Shown: in pieces, positions 8,324 through 16,420 of the stretch
How positions within the stretch are numbered: the first letter of the stretch is position 1
How the letters are laid out: every line of letters starts with the position of its first letter
Source of the DNA: Nocardia asteroides
GTDB lineage: Bacteria > Actinomycetota > Actinomycetes > Mycobacteriales > Mycobacteriaceae
DNA length: 64,000 nt
Direction of reading: 5' to 3'
Assembly (NCBI RefSeq): GCF_900637185.1
Contig: NZ_LR134352.1
Coordinates: 2,842,001-2,906,000 of the forward strand
Notes under the pieces: model-generated
Database searches by the model: none
What the model was told of the DNA's origin: nothing
The model's input: the letters and a program-made list of their open reading frames with translations, nothing else
Translations under genes and position numbers: made by a program

Positions 8324-9483
8324 TGCTGATCTCCTGGATAGTTGACCCGGATCATGTGGTACTTCACGGGGAACGAACTCTCGCCACCCTGCTGAAGTGT
8401 CCACGGAACCTCTTTGTTGTCCTTGGAGTGGTAGTTCACCACGTCGGCCATGACGGTCTGGCCGTTCGGCAGGGTTACCGCCTTCTGACCGACGTAGATC
8501 GCGGTGTGATTGATGGTGCCGGAGTTACCGTTTCGGCCGTCGCTCAGCTCGTACTGCACGATATCGCCTGGCTTGAGGCCGGCCTTGCTGAGTGCCAGCG
8601 GATCCGCGTCCGCGGTCGTCGACGCGATCGTTCCAGTCTGGACGTCGGTGCCGCTGGGCGTCCCGTCCTTCGGGTCTTCCCTGGTCAGATAGTCATAGAG
8701 GTTCGGGGCGCCACTCCAGGTATGGGATGGGTCGGATACCAGGGTGTCGTCGTCGTAGTACCAGCGTCCGTCGTCACCGCGGTGCATACGCGGCACGCCG
8801 CCGTCGCCTTCGTCGTCGAAGCCGGCGGCTCGCAACGCCTGAGAGACGAAGTTGGTGCAATCGGCTTCACCGTAGTCGGTGTAGTCAGGGTTGCGGCCGA
8901 GCGCCCACTGGTTCGCATAGTCGACGGCAGCTTGCCGCTCCGGCGACAGCGGCTGGTTGCTGCCGCCCGCCGCGTTGGTGAGGGGAGCCACCAGCAGGAT
9001 TGCGTCGATGGCCTCCTGAATCTTCGTCTTCCACAGAGCGTCCGATTCCGCGATGGTGGTCGCGAAGCCGACGAGGCTGCTGCTGAGCTGTTCGGCTTCG
9101 TTCGCGTCGTCCATGTTGTGCACGGTCCACGCCTGGTCGTTGCCGATGACCACGGGCTCTACTTCGCGCAGCCGAACGATCTGTTTGATCTGATCGACCG
9201 AGTATTCGATCGCCTGGTGGAGCTTGGTCGAGGCATCCTCGAGGTTGTAGTAGGCGGTGGCGACCTCGCGCATGTCGCGTTGTTCACGGACGGCGCGATC
9301 CTCAGCCGAGTTCTTCGCGTCGCCGGACCATGTGAGGTCGTCGTGAATCGTCTTGAAGACGTAGTTCGATGATTGAACGATCGAGTCGCCGATCTTCCCG
9401 GCGTTTTCCGCGACGGTTTTCAACGACGCGAGGTCCCAGGACAGGACCTGATCCCGAGTGGGCAGGACAAGGTCGGGGCTCAT
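8320..9483 (-). CDS. Type VII secretion-associated protein with C-terminal amidase (Amidase_6-like) domain
   Basis: The 387-residue protein has two parts. Residues 1-165 are helical and contain a Trp-Ser-Gly (WXG-type) motif at 52-54, like ESX substrates. Residues 185-387 match the putative amidase domain family: Asn-Pro-Asp-Tyr-Thr-Asp-Tyr, Asp-Cys-Thr-Asn-Phe-Val-Ser-Gln with candidate nucleophile Cys209, Gly-Asp-Ile-Val-Gln-Tyr near 306, and Asn-His-Thr-Ala-Ile-Tyr with His326. Such Cys/His folds often cleave peptidoglycan or amide bonds. The ATG shares one base with the stop of the EspC-like gene (TGATG). The architecture suggests a secreted cell-wall hydrolase or antibacterial effector. 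Confidence 0.8.
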   Translation of the reverse strand: MSPDLVLPTRDQVLSWDLASLKTVAENAGKIGDSIVQSSNYVFKTIHDDLTWSGDAKNSAEDRAVREQRDMREVATAYYNLEDASTKLHQAIEYSVDQIKQIVRLREVEPVVIGNDQAWTVHNMDDANEAEQLSSSLVGFATTIAESDALWKTKIQEAIDAILLVAPLTNAAGGSNQPLSPERQAAVDYANQWALGRNPDYTDYGEADCTNFVSQALRAAGFDDEGDGGVPRMHRGDDGRWYYDDDTLVSDPSHTWSGAPNLYDYLTREDPKDGTPSGTDVQTGTIASTTADADPLALSKAGLKPGDIVQYELSDGRNGNSGTINHTAIYVGQKAVTLPNGQTVMADVVNYHSKDNKEVPWTLQQGGESSFPVKYHMIRVNYPGDQQ

Positions 9484-9800
9484 CAGTAGCTTCTCGCTGG
9501 GGCGTCGGCCGCGTTCATGTCGGCGAATTTCGCCAGGCGTTCGGCCGTGTCGGTGTCGGTGTCGGTGTAAGCGGCGGCAGAGATGTTCAAAAGGTTGCCC
9601 AGCTGCTTGATTCTGGACTGCAAAACCGTCTTGGCCTGGCGACTCGCCGTGTCGGCCTCGGTGAACAGGGCGGCGGCGGAAAGACCTGTCAACTGAGTCG
9701 CGACATTCGCCCCACCTAGCTTGGTCCACTCATCCACTTGATTGGATTGTTTGGTCAGCTCCACTGCCGCAGCACGCAAACTGGCTGGATCGACTTCCAC
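9483..9800 (-). CDS. EspC-like type VII secretion target protein
   Basis: The 105-residue product starts Met-Glu-Val-Asp-Pro-Ala-Ser-Leu-Arg, the typical opening of EspC-family ESX targets, and forms a helical hairpin-like small protein. The GTG at 9800 is supported by an AAAGG ribosome binding site seven bases upstream; the frame is open far upstream but those residues look non-coding. Near the C-terminus there is a Thr-Asp dipeptide run coded by a 6-base repeat. The gene leads the three-gene operon and probably provides the secretion partner of the downstream WXG/amidase protein. Confidence 0.8.
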   Translation of the reverse strand: MEVDPASLRAAAVELTKQSNQVDEWTKLGGANVATQLTGLSAAALFTEADTASRQAKTVLQSRIKQLGNLLNISAAAYTDTDTDTAERLAKFADMNAADAPARSY

Positions 9801-10004
9801 AACAACACCTTTCGACAGCGAGGCTGCCGACTTTACCAAGGCCCAACTGGACGAAATGGTGACAGCCGTGCTTTGTTCATGGCCGTGCAGTGCGCCTGAC
9901 GAGCGGGCCCCACCACTACCGGCACGCCGTTCTGCCACGTCGATCGCGGCGTGCGGACTCAGTGCTGGTGGGCGGATGTCGGACCGTGGTGGTACTGGTT
10001 TGGC

Positions 10005-10487
10005 ATGGTTGATACGGGGGTTCGGGAGGTGTGCGGCGATCTGCTTCGGGCAGAGGTCGACGCGCTGGTCAATCCGGTGAATACCGTCGGGGTGATGGGC
10101 AAAGGGCTCGCCTTGGCGTTTCGCCGTGCATATCCCGAGATGTTTCGGGAGCACGCGGCGGCGTGTCAGCGGGGCGAGGTGGTCGTCGGATCGATGTTCG
10201 TGTGGCGCGACGGTCCGCGGTTCGTGGTGAATTTTCCGACGAAGCGCCATTGGCGTTCGCGCAGCACGGTGGCCGATATCGAGGCGGGGCTGAGTGAGCT
10301 GGTGTCGACGGTTCGGGAGCTCGGCATTCGGTCGATCGCTGTGCCTGCGTTGGGATGTGGGTATGGCGGTCTCGATTGGCCCGCTGTCGAACCGCTGATC
10401 CGGTCGGCCTTCGAGCCGCTCTCGGCCACGGTCGGCGTGTATCTCTATCCGCCGACCGTGGCGCGGGGGTCAGCCGATGGGGAGTAG
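10005..10487 (+). CDS. Macrodomain protein related to DarG
   Basis: The 160-residue protein is a single macrodomain of the DarG type, with Asn-Pro-Val-Asn-Thr-Val-Gly-Val-Met-Gly-Lys-Gly (ADP-ribose binding), Phe-Pro-Thr-Lys-x-His-Trp-Arg and Pro-Ala-Leu-Gly-Cys-Gly-Tyr-Gly-Gly-Leu-Asp-Trp. DarG removes ADP-ribose that the DarT toxin attaches to thymine in DNA. Here neither a DarT gene nor the C-terminal DarT-binding domain of DarG is present, so it is a stand-alone de-ADP-ribosylase candidate. The ATG at 10005 starts the fold directly, though the frame extends upstream. The 3' end overlaps the convergent carboxypeptidase gene by 18 bases. Confidence 0.85.
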   Translation: MVDTGVREVCGDLLRAEVDALVNPVNTVGVMGKGLALAFRRAYPEMFREHAAACQRGEVVVGSMFVWRDGPRFVVNFPTKRHWRSRSTVADIEAGLSELVSTVRELGIRSIAVPALGCGYGGLDWPAVEPLIRSAFEPLSATVGVYLYPPTVARGSADGE

Positions 10488-11396
10488 GCCGAGGATGGGG
10501 TCGTAGGCCCAGTTGAGGAGGCGTTCGGCGTCTTCCTTGGCGGCGATGCTGCTGTGGGGGGAGCTGTGCAGGACCACGCCGATCAACGGGATGCCGGCTC
10601 GGACGGTGGCGAAGAGGAGGCAGTGGCCCGCGGCGTTGGTGTTGCCGGTCTTGATGCCGATGGTGCCGGGGTATTCGCGCAGCAGGCGGTTGGTGGTCTC
10701 CCAATGGTGTTCGCGGTTGGCGGGGCCCGCGGCGATGTGGTGGGAGTGGGCGGCGACGATCTCGCGGAAGGGGATGCGCCACATGGCGCGTGCGCCGAGG
10801 GTGACCAGGTCGGTGGGGGTGGCGTGGGTGGAGTCGTCGGTGGGGTTGGGCAGGCCGCTGGGGTCGGTGAACTGGGCGCCGCCCATGCCCATCGCGCGGG
10901 CGGTGTCGTTCATCCTGGCGATGAAGCCGGCCTGGCCGGGGCCGAAGGATTCGGCGAGGGCGTAGGCGGCGTCGCACCCCGAGGGCAGGAGCAGGCCGTA
11001 GAGGAGCTGGCGGGCGGTGAGGACCTCGCCGGGGACCAGGCCCGCGGTGCTGCCGTTGTGTTCGGCGCAGTAGCCCACGGCTTCGGCGGGAACGGTGACC
11101 GGGCGTTCCAGGTCGTTGCTGTCGATGACGACGACCGCGGTCATCACCTTGGTGATGCTGGCGATCGGGACCGGGGTGTGGGCCTGCTTGGACCAGACCA
11201 CCGTGCCGGTGATCCCGTCGGCCAACGCCGCGCCGACCGCTTGCAGTCCGGCGGGACCGGCAGCGGGCCAGATCCCGTCGGAACTGCCGGTCGGGCCCGC
11301 ATTCGCGACACCGTGACCGACCGCGACGACGACAGCACTCGCGACAGCCACGTGCAACACTCTGGCAAATGTGCGCATCCGCACATTCTGACCCAT
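10470..11396 (-). CDS. D-alanyl-D-alanine carboxypeptidase (S11 family)
   Basis: The 308-residue protein has a signal peptide (cleavage expected after Ala-Asn-Ala near residue 33) and the three catalytic motifs of low-molecular-weight penicillin-binding proteins. These are Ser80-Ile-Thr-Lys83 (SxxK), Ser139-Gly-Cys141 in the SxN position, a variant common in actinobacteria, and Lys249-Thr-Gly251. It trims terminal D-Ala from peptidoglycan stem peptides outside the membrane. Two starts, ATG 11396 and ATG 11378, both leave the signal peptide intact; I take the longer. It overlaps the convergent macrodomain gene by 18 bases at its 3' end. Confidence 0.9.
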   Translation of the reverse strand: MGQNVRMRTFARVLHVAVASAVVVAVGHGVANAGPTGSSDGIWPAAGPAGLQAVGAALADGITGTVVWSKQAHTPVPIASITKVMTAVVVIDSNDLERPVTVPAEAVGYCAEHNGSTAGLVPGEVLTARQLLYGLLLPSGCDAAYALAESFGPGQAGFIARMNDTARAMGMGGAQFTDPSGLPNPTDDSTHATPTDLVTLGARAMWRIPFREIVAAHSHHIAAGPANREHHWETTNRLLREYPGTIGIKTGNTNAAGHCLLFATVRAGIPLIGVVLHSSPHSSIAAKEDAERLLNWAYDPILGLLPIG

Positions 11397-11479
11397 CGAT
11401 TCACCGATCCGCGGGATTTGAAAGACGCGGATATTGGTGTTGAGTGCTGGAGCGAAACGGGTCTGAGATTGGTGACTTG

Positions 11480-11935
11480 TCACGGAGAGGGGATTACCGC
11501 CAGAGCCTGAATGCGCGACCGAGAGAAGCCGGTTCCGCAGGTGGGGCATTCGTTGATCAGGCGGTGTGCCGACAGGTTGTTGCCGAAGAAGGGGACACCC
11601 GCGTCGGGATAGACCGCGCGGAGTCGGACGCCACAGACGTGGCAGGTCAGCGTGTGGACTTCGCCGAGCACCACGCCTGTCATCTCGTCGAGGGTCAGAT
11701 CTGCCGATTCGGTGAACGCGGGCAGTGACCGGTTGGCTGGCCATACGGCGGTGACGGGTGCAGGCGGATGTTGGTGAAAGGTGAGGAGGGCCGAAAGAAA
11801 TCGTTCGTCCATAAGGCTGAGCGCGGCGGCAGTGTGTTGCAGAAGCGCTGGAACTGAGAAGCCCGGTGCGAATATTTCCAGCTCGCCCCAGGGCAGGACG
11901 ACTCGTCGGCTAGTTCGAGATTCCTGGTCCGCCAC
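11480..11935 (-). CDS. Hypothetical protein with CxxC...CxxC zinc-ribbon-like motif
   Basis: The 151-residue protein is not assigned to a family. In its C-terminal half it has Cys-His-Val-Cys-Gly and, about 30 residues later, Cys-Pro-Thr-Cys-Gly, a pattern that usually binds zinc as a ribbon. There is no membrane segment. The start is a GTG without an obvious ribosome binding site; AATAAT eight bases upstream could be a -10 element of a leaderless message. It lies between the carboxypeptidase and the WGR gene on the same strand, with gaps of 83 and 59 bases, so co-transcription is possible but not shown. Confidence 0.7.
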   Translation of the reverse strand: MADQESRTSRRVVLPWGELEIFAPGFSVPALLQHTAAALSLMDERFLSALLTFHQHPPAPVTAVWPANRSLPAFTESADLTLDEMTGVVLGEVHTLTCHVCGVRLRAVYPDAGVPFFGNNLSAHRLINECPTCGTGFSRSRIQALAVIPSP

Positions 11936-11994
11936 GGTCGATGATTATTCTCGCCGGAACCCGCGTGGGCAGGACGCGGGTTCCGGCGGCGAAG

Positions 11995-13416
11995 TCAGTT
12001 GAGGCGGCGGATGTCGCCGCGGACTCGGTAGAAGCCGCCGCGGGCGGATTCGGTGACGGCGTCGACGACGTAGCGGGTGCCCGGCTGGCGGATGTCGCGG
12101 GGGAATTGGACGTTCCAGGAGCGGTCGTAGCCGGGGGAGACGACGTGGACGCGCAGGGAGCCGCCGTGTTCGACGCATTCGACGACGATGCCGTTGCCCG
12201 CGTCGGTGGTGACCTCGACGGTGCTGGAGACGGCGACGGCGGAGATCTCGGGTGCTTTGACCGAGACGGTGCTGGGGAGCACGCCCTGGTCGGCGTCGCG
12301 GATGGCGGCTTCGCTCACGTCGAGGCAGGCCAGGGCGCCGGAGGTGGTGACGAGGTAGAGCTTCTCGTCGTGGTACTGCATGGAGTAGGCCGAGCCGCAG
12401 CCGGTGGCCAGTTTCCACAGGCGGGCGCCAGTGGCGTCGAAGCAGTAGACCGAAGAGTGCGAGTCGCCGGCGAAGACGTAGCGGCCGTCGGGGGAGGCGG
12501 CGCAGGAGAAGACGGCGGCGTCGCACTGGTAGGCGCGGGTGGTGGTGCCCTGCTTGGTGATCTCCTCGACACGGTTGGCGGCGGTGCCCGCGTAGACGTC
12601 GGAGGTTTCCTGCCAGCCGAACAGGACCGAGCCGCGAGTCGGCGAATGCCATTGGGTGGCACCGGTTTCCAGGGTGTACTTGGTGACGCCGGCGCTGTGG
12701 CCGTGGTAGACGCCGGTGGAGTCGAGGCGGACCATCCAGCCGGAGTTGCCCGTGCTGCGCGCCGACCACAGGGATTCCTCCTCGTGGTCGATGACGGTCA
12801 GGCCGCCCGCGGCGTCGGAGGCGGCGAGGATGCCGTCGTGGATGTCGAGCCAGTAGACGTCGGTGGCCGAGACGTCGTAGGCGGCGCGCGGTACCTTGCC
12901 GGACAGGTCGTAGACGCGGCCGTCGTCGCAGCCGGCGTAGATCCAGAAGTCGTCGGCCACCAGGCATTTCACGCCGTCCGGCAGCTGGTAGCGGTTGGTC
13001 ACCTCGCCGCCGGGGGTGAGGGTGTAGACCTCGCCGCTCTCGTTGCCGACCCAGCAGCGCTGGTCGTCGACGAAGATGCCGAACGCGGCGGCGCCGGAAT
13101 CGAAACGCCACAGCACCGGGGCGCTCTTGGCGGTGGAGCGCTGGCTGGTGATGACGCGGCGGGTCACCGAGCGACGCTCCCGGGCGCCCATCACCGCGGG
13201 TGCGTAGCCCTTGCGAACCTTCTCGCCGATCTTCTTCTGCGCGGCCGCCTTCGCCTTGTCGGCGGTGGCGAACGCGCTGGCCTTGGACTGGCCCTGCTCA
13301 CCGATCCGGCCGTAGCGGATGTTCACCTGGGTACCGGTGACGATCACCTCGTAGAACTTGTGCGAGGAACCGGTGTCGTCGGACAGTTCCAGGTAGGTGG
13401 TTTCGGCGGTCGTCAT
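11995..13416 (-). CDS. WGR domain fused to a beta-propeller repeat region
   Basis: The 473-residue protein starts with a WGR domain (about residues 5-80), recognisable from Lys-Phe-Tyr-Glu-Val, Ile-Arg-Tyr-Gly-Arg-Ile-Gly, Gln-Ser-Lys and a Lys-rich end with Arg-Lys-Gly-Tyr. WGR domains bind nucleic acids in PARPs and in MolR-like proteins. The rest (about 110-470) is a WD/PQQ-like propeller with recurring Gly-Glu-Val-Tyr, Gly-Arg-Val-Tyr-Asp and Ser-Ser-Val-Tyr-Cys-Phe-Asp units. The ATG at 13416 has an AGGA ribosome binding site; upstream open frame is not coding-like. The fusion suggests a nucleic-acid sensor or scaffold, but the function is unknown. Confidence 0.85.
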   Translation of the reverse strand: MTTAETTYLELSDDTGSSHKFYEVIVTGTQVNIRYGRIGEQGQSKASAFATADKAKAAAQKKIGEKVRKGYAPAVMGARERRSVTRRVITSQRSTAKSAPVLWRFDSGAAAFGIFVDDQRCWVGNESGEVYTLTPGGEVTNRYQLPDGVKCLVADDFWIYAGCDDGRVYDLSGKVPRAAYDVSATDVYWLDIHDGILAASDAAGGLTVIDHEEESLWSARSTGNSGWMVRLDSTGVYHGHSAGVTKYTLETGATQWHSPTRGSVLFGWQETSDVYAGTAANRVEEITKQGTTTRAYQCDAAVFSCAASPDGRYVFAGDSHSSVYCFDATGARLWKLATGCGSAYSMQYHDEKLYLVTTSGALACLDVSEAAIRDADQGVLPSTVSVKAPEISAVAVSSTVEVTTDAGNGIVVECVEHGGSLRVHVVSPGYDRSWNVQFPRDIRQPGTRYVVDAVTESARGGFYRVRGDIRRLN

Positions 13417-13504
13417 GGATCCTCGCTGAGCTCGTGCGTCTTTCGAACGAGCGAAAAGTAGCAAGGCACACCGACATCGGCGGCTCGTGCGACCTTGTCG
13501 CAGG

Positions 13505-13951
13505 TCAGCGTGGGCCTCGTGTCGTCGCTCCGCCGAAGCACGCGGCGAGCTTGGCGACCGAGTCGGGCGACAACGGGCGCAAACCCTTCTGGAGGTCGGT
13601 GTTCTGGATGCCGAACCGAACCCCTCGTCGATTGTCGGGGAACCGATCCGGGATGGCTTTGCGCAGTTCACGGTTCAAGGCGAACGGAACAACGTAGGTG
13701 TAGATCTCGGGGTCGGGCCACGGTGCGTTCACTGCCGGTCGAGCCCGGTCCGTCGCTGTGATCATGGCGAGCAGACCCGAACCCGGACGCTGACCACCGC
13801 CTCGCCAGACGAAGATGGTGTCGCCGTCGCGCACCTGTGCGGCGCTGCGAATGGCAGACGGGCTGGACCTGACGCCGATCAGGCCGGAGGACTTGCAGAT
13901 GGCCCAGTTGGCCGAATCTTCATAGCGCAGACTGAAAACGAACGCGGGCAT
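13505..13951 (-). CDS. EVE/PUA-like domain protein
   Basis: This 148-residue protein resembles the EVE (PUA-like) fold. It has an N-terminal strand followed by Asn-Trp-Ala-Ile-Cys-Lys, then Val-Arg-Asp-Gly-Asp-Thr-Ile-Phe-Val-Trp-Arg-Gly-Gly, and Gly-Leu-Leu-Ala-Met-Ile-Thr. EVE domains are predicted to recognise modified bases in DNA or RNA and often occur with restriction or defence genes. Here the gene stands alone 88 bases upstream of the WGR gene on the same strand. A TAGCAT box is centred eight bases upstream of the ATG. The family call is by pattern only. Confidence 0.6.
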   Translation of the reverse strand: MPAFVFSLRYEDSANWAICKSSGLIGVRSSPSAIRSAAQVRDGDTIFVWRGGGQRPGSGLLAMITATDRARPAVNAPWPDPEIYTYVVPFALNRELRKAIPDRFPDNRRGVRFGIQNTDLQKGLRPLSPDSVAKLAACFGGATTRGPR

Positions 13952-14001
13952 ATGAGCAGATGCTAGTGCCCGCGGTCACAAGTGGCGGTGGTACTTACGG
14001 G

Positions 14002-15324
14002 TCACATCCCCGGGACGTCGAGGAGGGGTGGGGGGTAGGTGGAGTGGGGGGTGTCGGTGCGCCAGGGGCGGTGGATGGTGGGGCCCTCCAGGTGGGCCAG
14101 TTCGGGGAGCCAGTGGCGGGTGTAGGTGCCGTCGGGGTCGTAGCGGTCGGCTTGGCGGAGGGGGTTGAGGGTGCGGTTGGGGCGGGTGTCGGTGCCGGTG
14201 CCCGCGGCCCATTGCCAGTTGAGCTGGTTGTTGGCGACGTCGGCGTCGACGAGCCAGTGCAGGAAGTGGGCGGCACCGATACGCCAGTCCAGGCGCAGGG
14301 ATTTGGCGAAGAAGGAGGCGGTGATCAGGCGGGCGCGGCCGGGGAGCCAGCCGTCGGTGACGAGCTGGCGCATGGCGGCGTCGATGAGGGGGTAGCCGGT
14401 GCGGCCTTCCTTCCAGGCCGCGACGGCGTCGGGGTCGTCGCGGACGGCGAAGGGGCCGGGACGGTAGCTGGTCCAGGCGGTGTCGGGGCGGGCCGACAGG
14501 AGCTGGTGATGGAAGTCGCGCCAGGCCAGCTGACGGGCGAAGGCGTGACCGCCCTCGGTGGACAGGTCGGTCCGGTGCACGATCTCGACCGGGGACAGGC
14601 AGCCGAAGTGCAGGTGGGGTGACAGGTGGGAGGTGGCGTCGGCGGCGAGGTCGTCGTTGCGGGCGGCGTACTCGTCGATCGGACCGGCCAGCCATTTGCG
14701 CAGCAGGACCCGGCCGCTGATCTCGCCGCCCCGCGGGCAGTTCGGGGACGGGTCGCCGGAGGACAGGCCGGCGGCGGTGGGCAGCGGATCGCTCGCCACG
14801 TCGGGGACCGACAGGGTGCGCGGTGAGCCGAGCGGGCGGCGCTGGTGGGCGTCGATCCAGCGGCGGAAATACGGGGTGAACACGGCGTAGTGATCGCGGC
14901 CGGTCGCCGGGGTGAGGACGGCGGGGTCGGCGGCGGTGACGACGGCGCTGTGGGTACGCACGGCGCAGCCGGTGTCGGCGAGGCGGTCGCGCAGGGCGGC
15001 TGCGCGGCGGGCGGCGAAGGCGCTGACGTCGTCGGCGAGATGCACGGCGTGGGCGCCGGTTTCGTCGACGACGCGGGCGACCTGGTCGGCCAGGTCGCCG
15101 TGGCGCACCACCAGGCGGGCGCGGATGCCGCGCAGCCGCTCGTCGAGTTCGGCCAGGGCGGCGGCGAGGAAGACCGCGCGATTGGGCGGGCAGTGGTCGG
15201 GGACGATGCGTTCGTCGACGACGAACAGCGGGACCACGGCGTCGGCGTCGTGGTGCGCGGCCGTGAGGACCGGGTTGTCGGCGATCCGCAGGTCCCGGGT
15301 GAACAGGGCGATCGCGGTGGTCAT
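14002..15324 (-). CDS. phr: Deoxyribodipyrimidine photolyase
   Basis: The 440-residue protein repairs UV-induced pyrimidine dimers using light and FAD. The N-terminal antenna domain starts Leu-Phe-Thr-Arg-Asp-Leu-Arg. The C-terminal FAD domain has Leu-Ser-Pro-His-Leu-His-Phe-Gly, Gln-Leu-Ala-Trp-Arg-Asp-Phe and Asn-Asn-x-Leu-Asn-Trp-Gln-Trp-Ala-Ala-Gly-Thr-Gly-Thr-Asp, as in class I CPD photolyases. The ATG at 15324 overlaps the lipocalin stop by four bases (ATGA), which fixes the start over the ATG nine bases upstream. It is the second gene of the lipocalin-phr operon downstream of light-response box A. Confidence 0.95.
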   Translation of the reverse strand: MTTAIALFTRDLRIADNPVLTAAHHDADAVVPLFVVDERIVPDHCPPNRAVFLAAALAELDERLRGIRARLVVRHGDLADQVARVVDETGAHAVHLADDVSAFAARRAAALRDRLADTGCAVRTHSAVVTAADPAVLTPATGRDHYAVFTPYFRRWIDAHQRRPLGSPRTLSVPDVASDPLPTAAGLSSGDPSPNCPRGGEISGRVLLRKWLAGPIDEYAARNDDLAADATSHLSPHLHFGCLSPVEIVHRTDLSTEGGHAFARQLAWRDFHHQLLSARPDTAWTSYRPGPFAVRDDPDAVAAWKEGRTGYPLIDAAMRQLVTDGWLPGRARLITASFFAKSLRLDWRIGAAHFLHWLVDADVANNQLNWQWAAGTGTDTRPNRTLNPLRQADRYDPDGTYTRHWLPELAHLEGPTIHRPWRTDTPHSTYPPPLLDVPGM

Positions 15325-15926
15325 CGGGCGCACAGCGGGATCATGTCGGAGCGCCCGCCCGCGGTGGGAGTGGTCAGGTAGACGCAGGTGTTCTGGCCGG
15401 CGGCGACGATGGCGGCGTCGATGTCGGTCCAGGTGGCGGCGTCGACGGCGGGGGTGCGGGACAGGACGAAGCCGGACAGGCGGCTGGGGTCGGTGACGAC
15501 CGCCCAGGAGTAGTCCGGGCCCAGCGCGGTGACGATGTAGTTCGGGGCGCCGGTGCGCTGATCCTGGCCGGGCACGCTCGGGAAGGAGACGTGCAGCTGC
15601 GCGTTGGTGACGGGATCGGTCACCGTGGCGGTGCCGCGGATCTCGTCGGTGCCACCGGACCAGGTGCGGCAGCGGTTGTACACGCCGACGTCGCCCGCCG
15701 GGTCGAGGGTGTAGGTGGCGGTGGTGTCACCGGCGCAGTTGAGGCTGAACGGGGCGGGGACGGCGGCGAGCTGGTGCCAGACGCCGAGATAGCGGGCGAG
15801 TTCGAGCGACGGCACCGGCGCGGGCGGCGCCGCGGAGGCGGCGGCCGGGAACAGGGCGGCGCCGGCCGCGGCCGCGCAGGCGGCCAGCGACAGACGGAGC
15901 GGAACGGAGGAACGGGCGATGCGCAC
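15321..15926 (-). CDS. Secreted lipocalin (Blc-like)
   Basis: The 201-residue protein has a signal peptide (about residues 1-33, cleaved after Ala-Ser-Ala) and the lipocalin motif Tyr-Leu-Gly-Val-Trp-His-Gln-Leu. It also carries the Blc-type strand Asn-Tyr-Ile-Val-Thr-Ala-Leu and Tyr-Ser-Trp-Ala-Val-Val, and ends in Leu-Ser-Arg-Thr-Pro. Such proteins bind lipids or oxidised fatty acids outside the membrane. The GTG start at 15926 has a GAGGAG ribosome binding site five bases away. It leads an operon with phr, and lipocalin genes recur in LitR-type light-response clusters, which fits the box at 15967. Confidence 0.85.
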   Translation of the reverse strand: MRIARSSVPLRLSLAACAAAAGAALFPAAASAAPPAPVPSLELARYLGVWHQLAAVPAPFSLNCAGDTTATYTLDPAGDVGVYNRCRTWSGGTDEIRGTATVTDPVTNAQLHVSFPSVPGQDQRTGAPNYIVTALGPDYSWAVVTDPSRLSGFVLSRTPAVDAATWTDIDAAIVAAGQNTCVYLTTPTAGGRSDMIPLCAR

Positions 15927-15966
15927 GAGAACTCCTCGGGTCGGTGATACTGACAGGCTACCACTC

Positions 15967-15986
15967 AACGATGCATAATTGATGCA
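15967..15986 (+). promoter_or_regulatory. Putative LitR-like operator, box A
   Basis: The sequence AACGATGCATAATTGATGCA contains two GATGCA hexamers exactly 11 bases apart (15970 and 15981). It lies in the divergent region between the lipocalin-phr and membrane protein-regulator operons. On the plus strand it covers a CATAAT -10 element with CTGACA 18 bases upstream, so bound regulator would block it. Near-identical boxes occur at 17285 and 21997. Confidence 0.7.
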
Positions 15987-16004
15987 CCGGACGAGAGGAT
16001 TCCC

Positions 16005-16385
16005 ATGAAGCGACAGTGGCCGTTCCGACTGCTGGGCCTGGCGACGGCCGGATACGGCGTCACCGTGGCCGCCCGGCCCGAGATCCTGCTGCGGCCGTGC
16101 GGATTCGACGGCGAACGGCCGGACGCCCGGGCGGTGGCGCGCATGGTCGGATGCCGGGACGCGATCTCCGGCGCCGCCATGCTGCTGGCGCCGGACGCCA
16201 GGACCGGCCGGGTCACGGCCGGTATCCGCCTCGCCGCCGACCTCACCGACGCGCTGGTGCTCGGCGCGGCCGTCGACCCGGCCAAACGCCGCACCGCGAT
16301 CGCGATTCCGCTGGTCTGGTCCCTGCTGGGCGCGGGAAGCACGGCCCTCGCGTGGCCGCGCCGACCCGCCGACGCACGGCCGTGA
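16005..16385 (+). CDS. Small membrane protein, first gene of the regulator operon
   Basis: The 126-residue product has about three hydrophobic segments (near residues 7-22, 52-62 and 100-117) and an Arg-Met-Val-Gly-Cys-Arg-Asp motif in the first loop, faintly similar to DUF4267-type membrane proteins. A GAGAGGA ribosome binding site precedes the ATG. It is 35 bases upstream of the MerR/B12-type regulator gene and both follow box A, so it is probably light-controlled. It has no catalytic motif. The position in LitR clusters suggests an envelope role, but nothing more specific can be said. Confidence 0.75.
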   Translation: MKRQWPFRLLGLATAGYGVTVAARPEILLRPCGFDGERPDARAVARMVGCRDAISGAAMLLAPDARTGRVTAGIRLAADLTDALVLGAAVDPAKRRTAIAIPLVWSLLGAGSTALAWPRRPADARP

Positions 16386-16420
16386 CGCGGGGGCGCGGGG
16401 GCATCGGTCAGAATGGAACG

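Noticed and set aside
10005..10487. Complete DarTG toxin-antitoxin system
   Set aside because: Only the macrodomain is present; no DarT fold is seen in the neighbouring genes.
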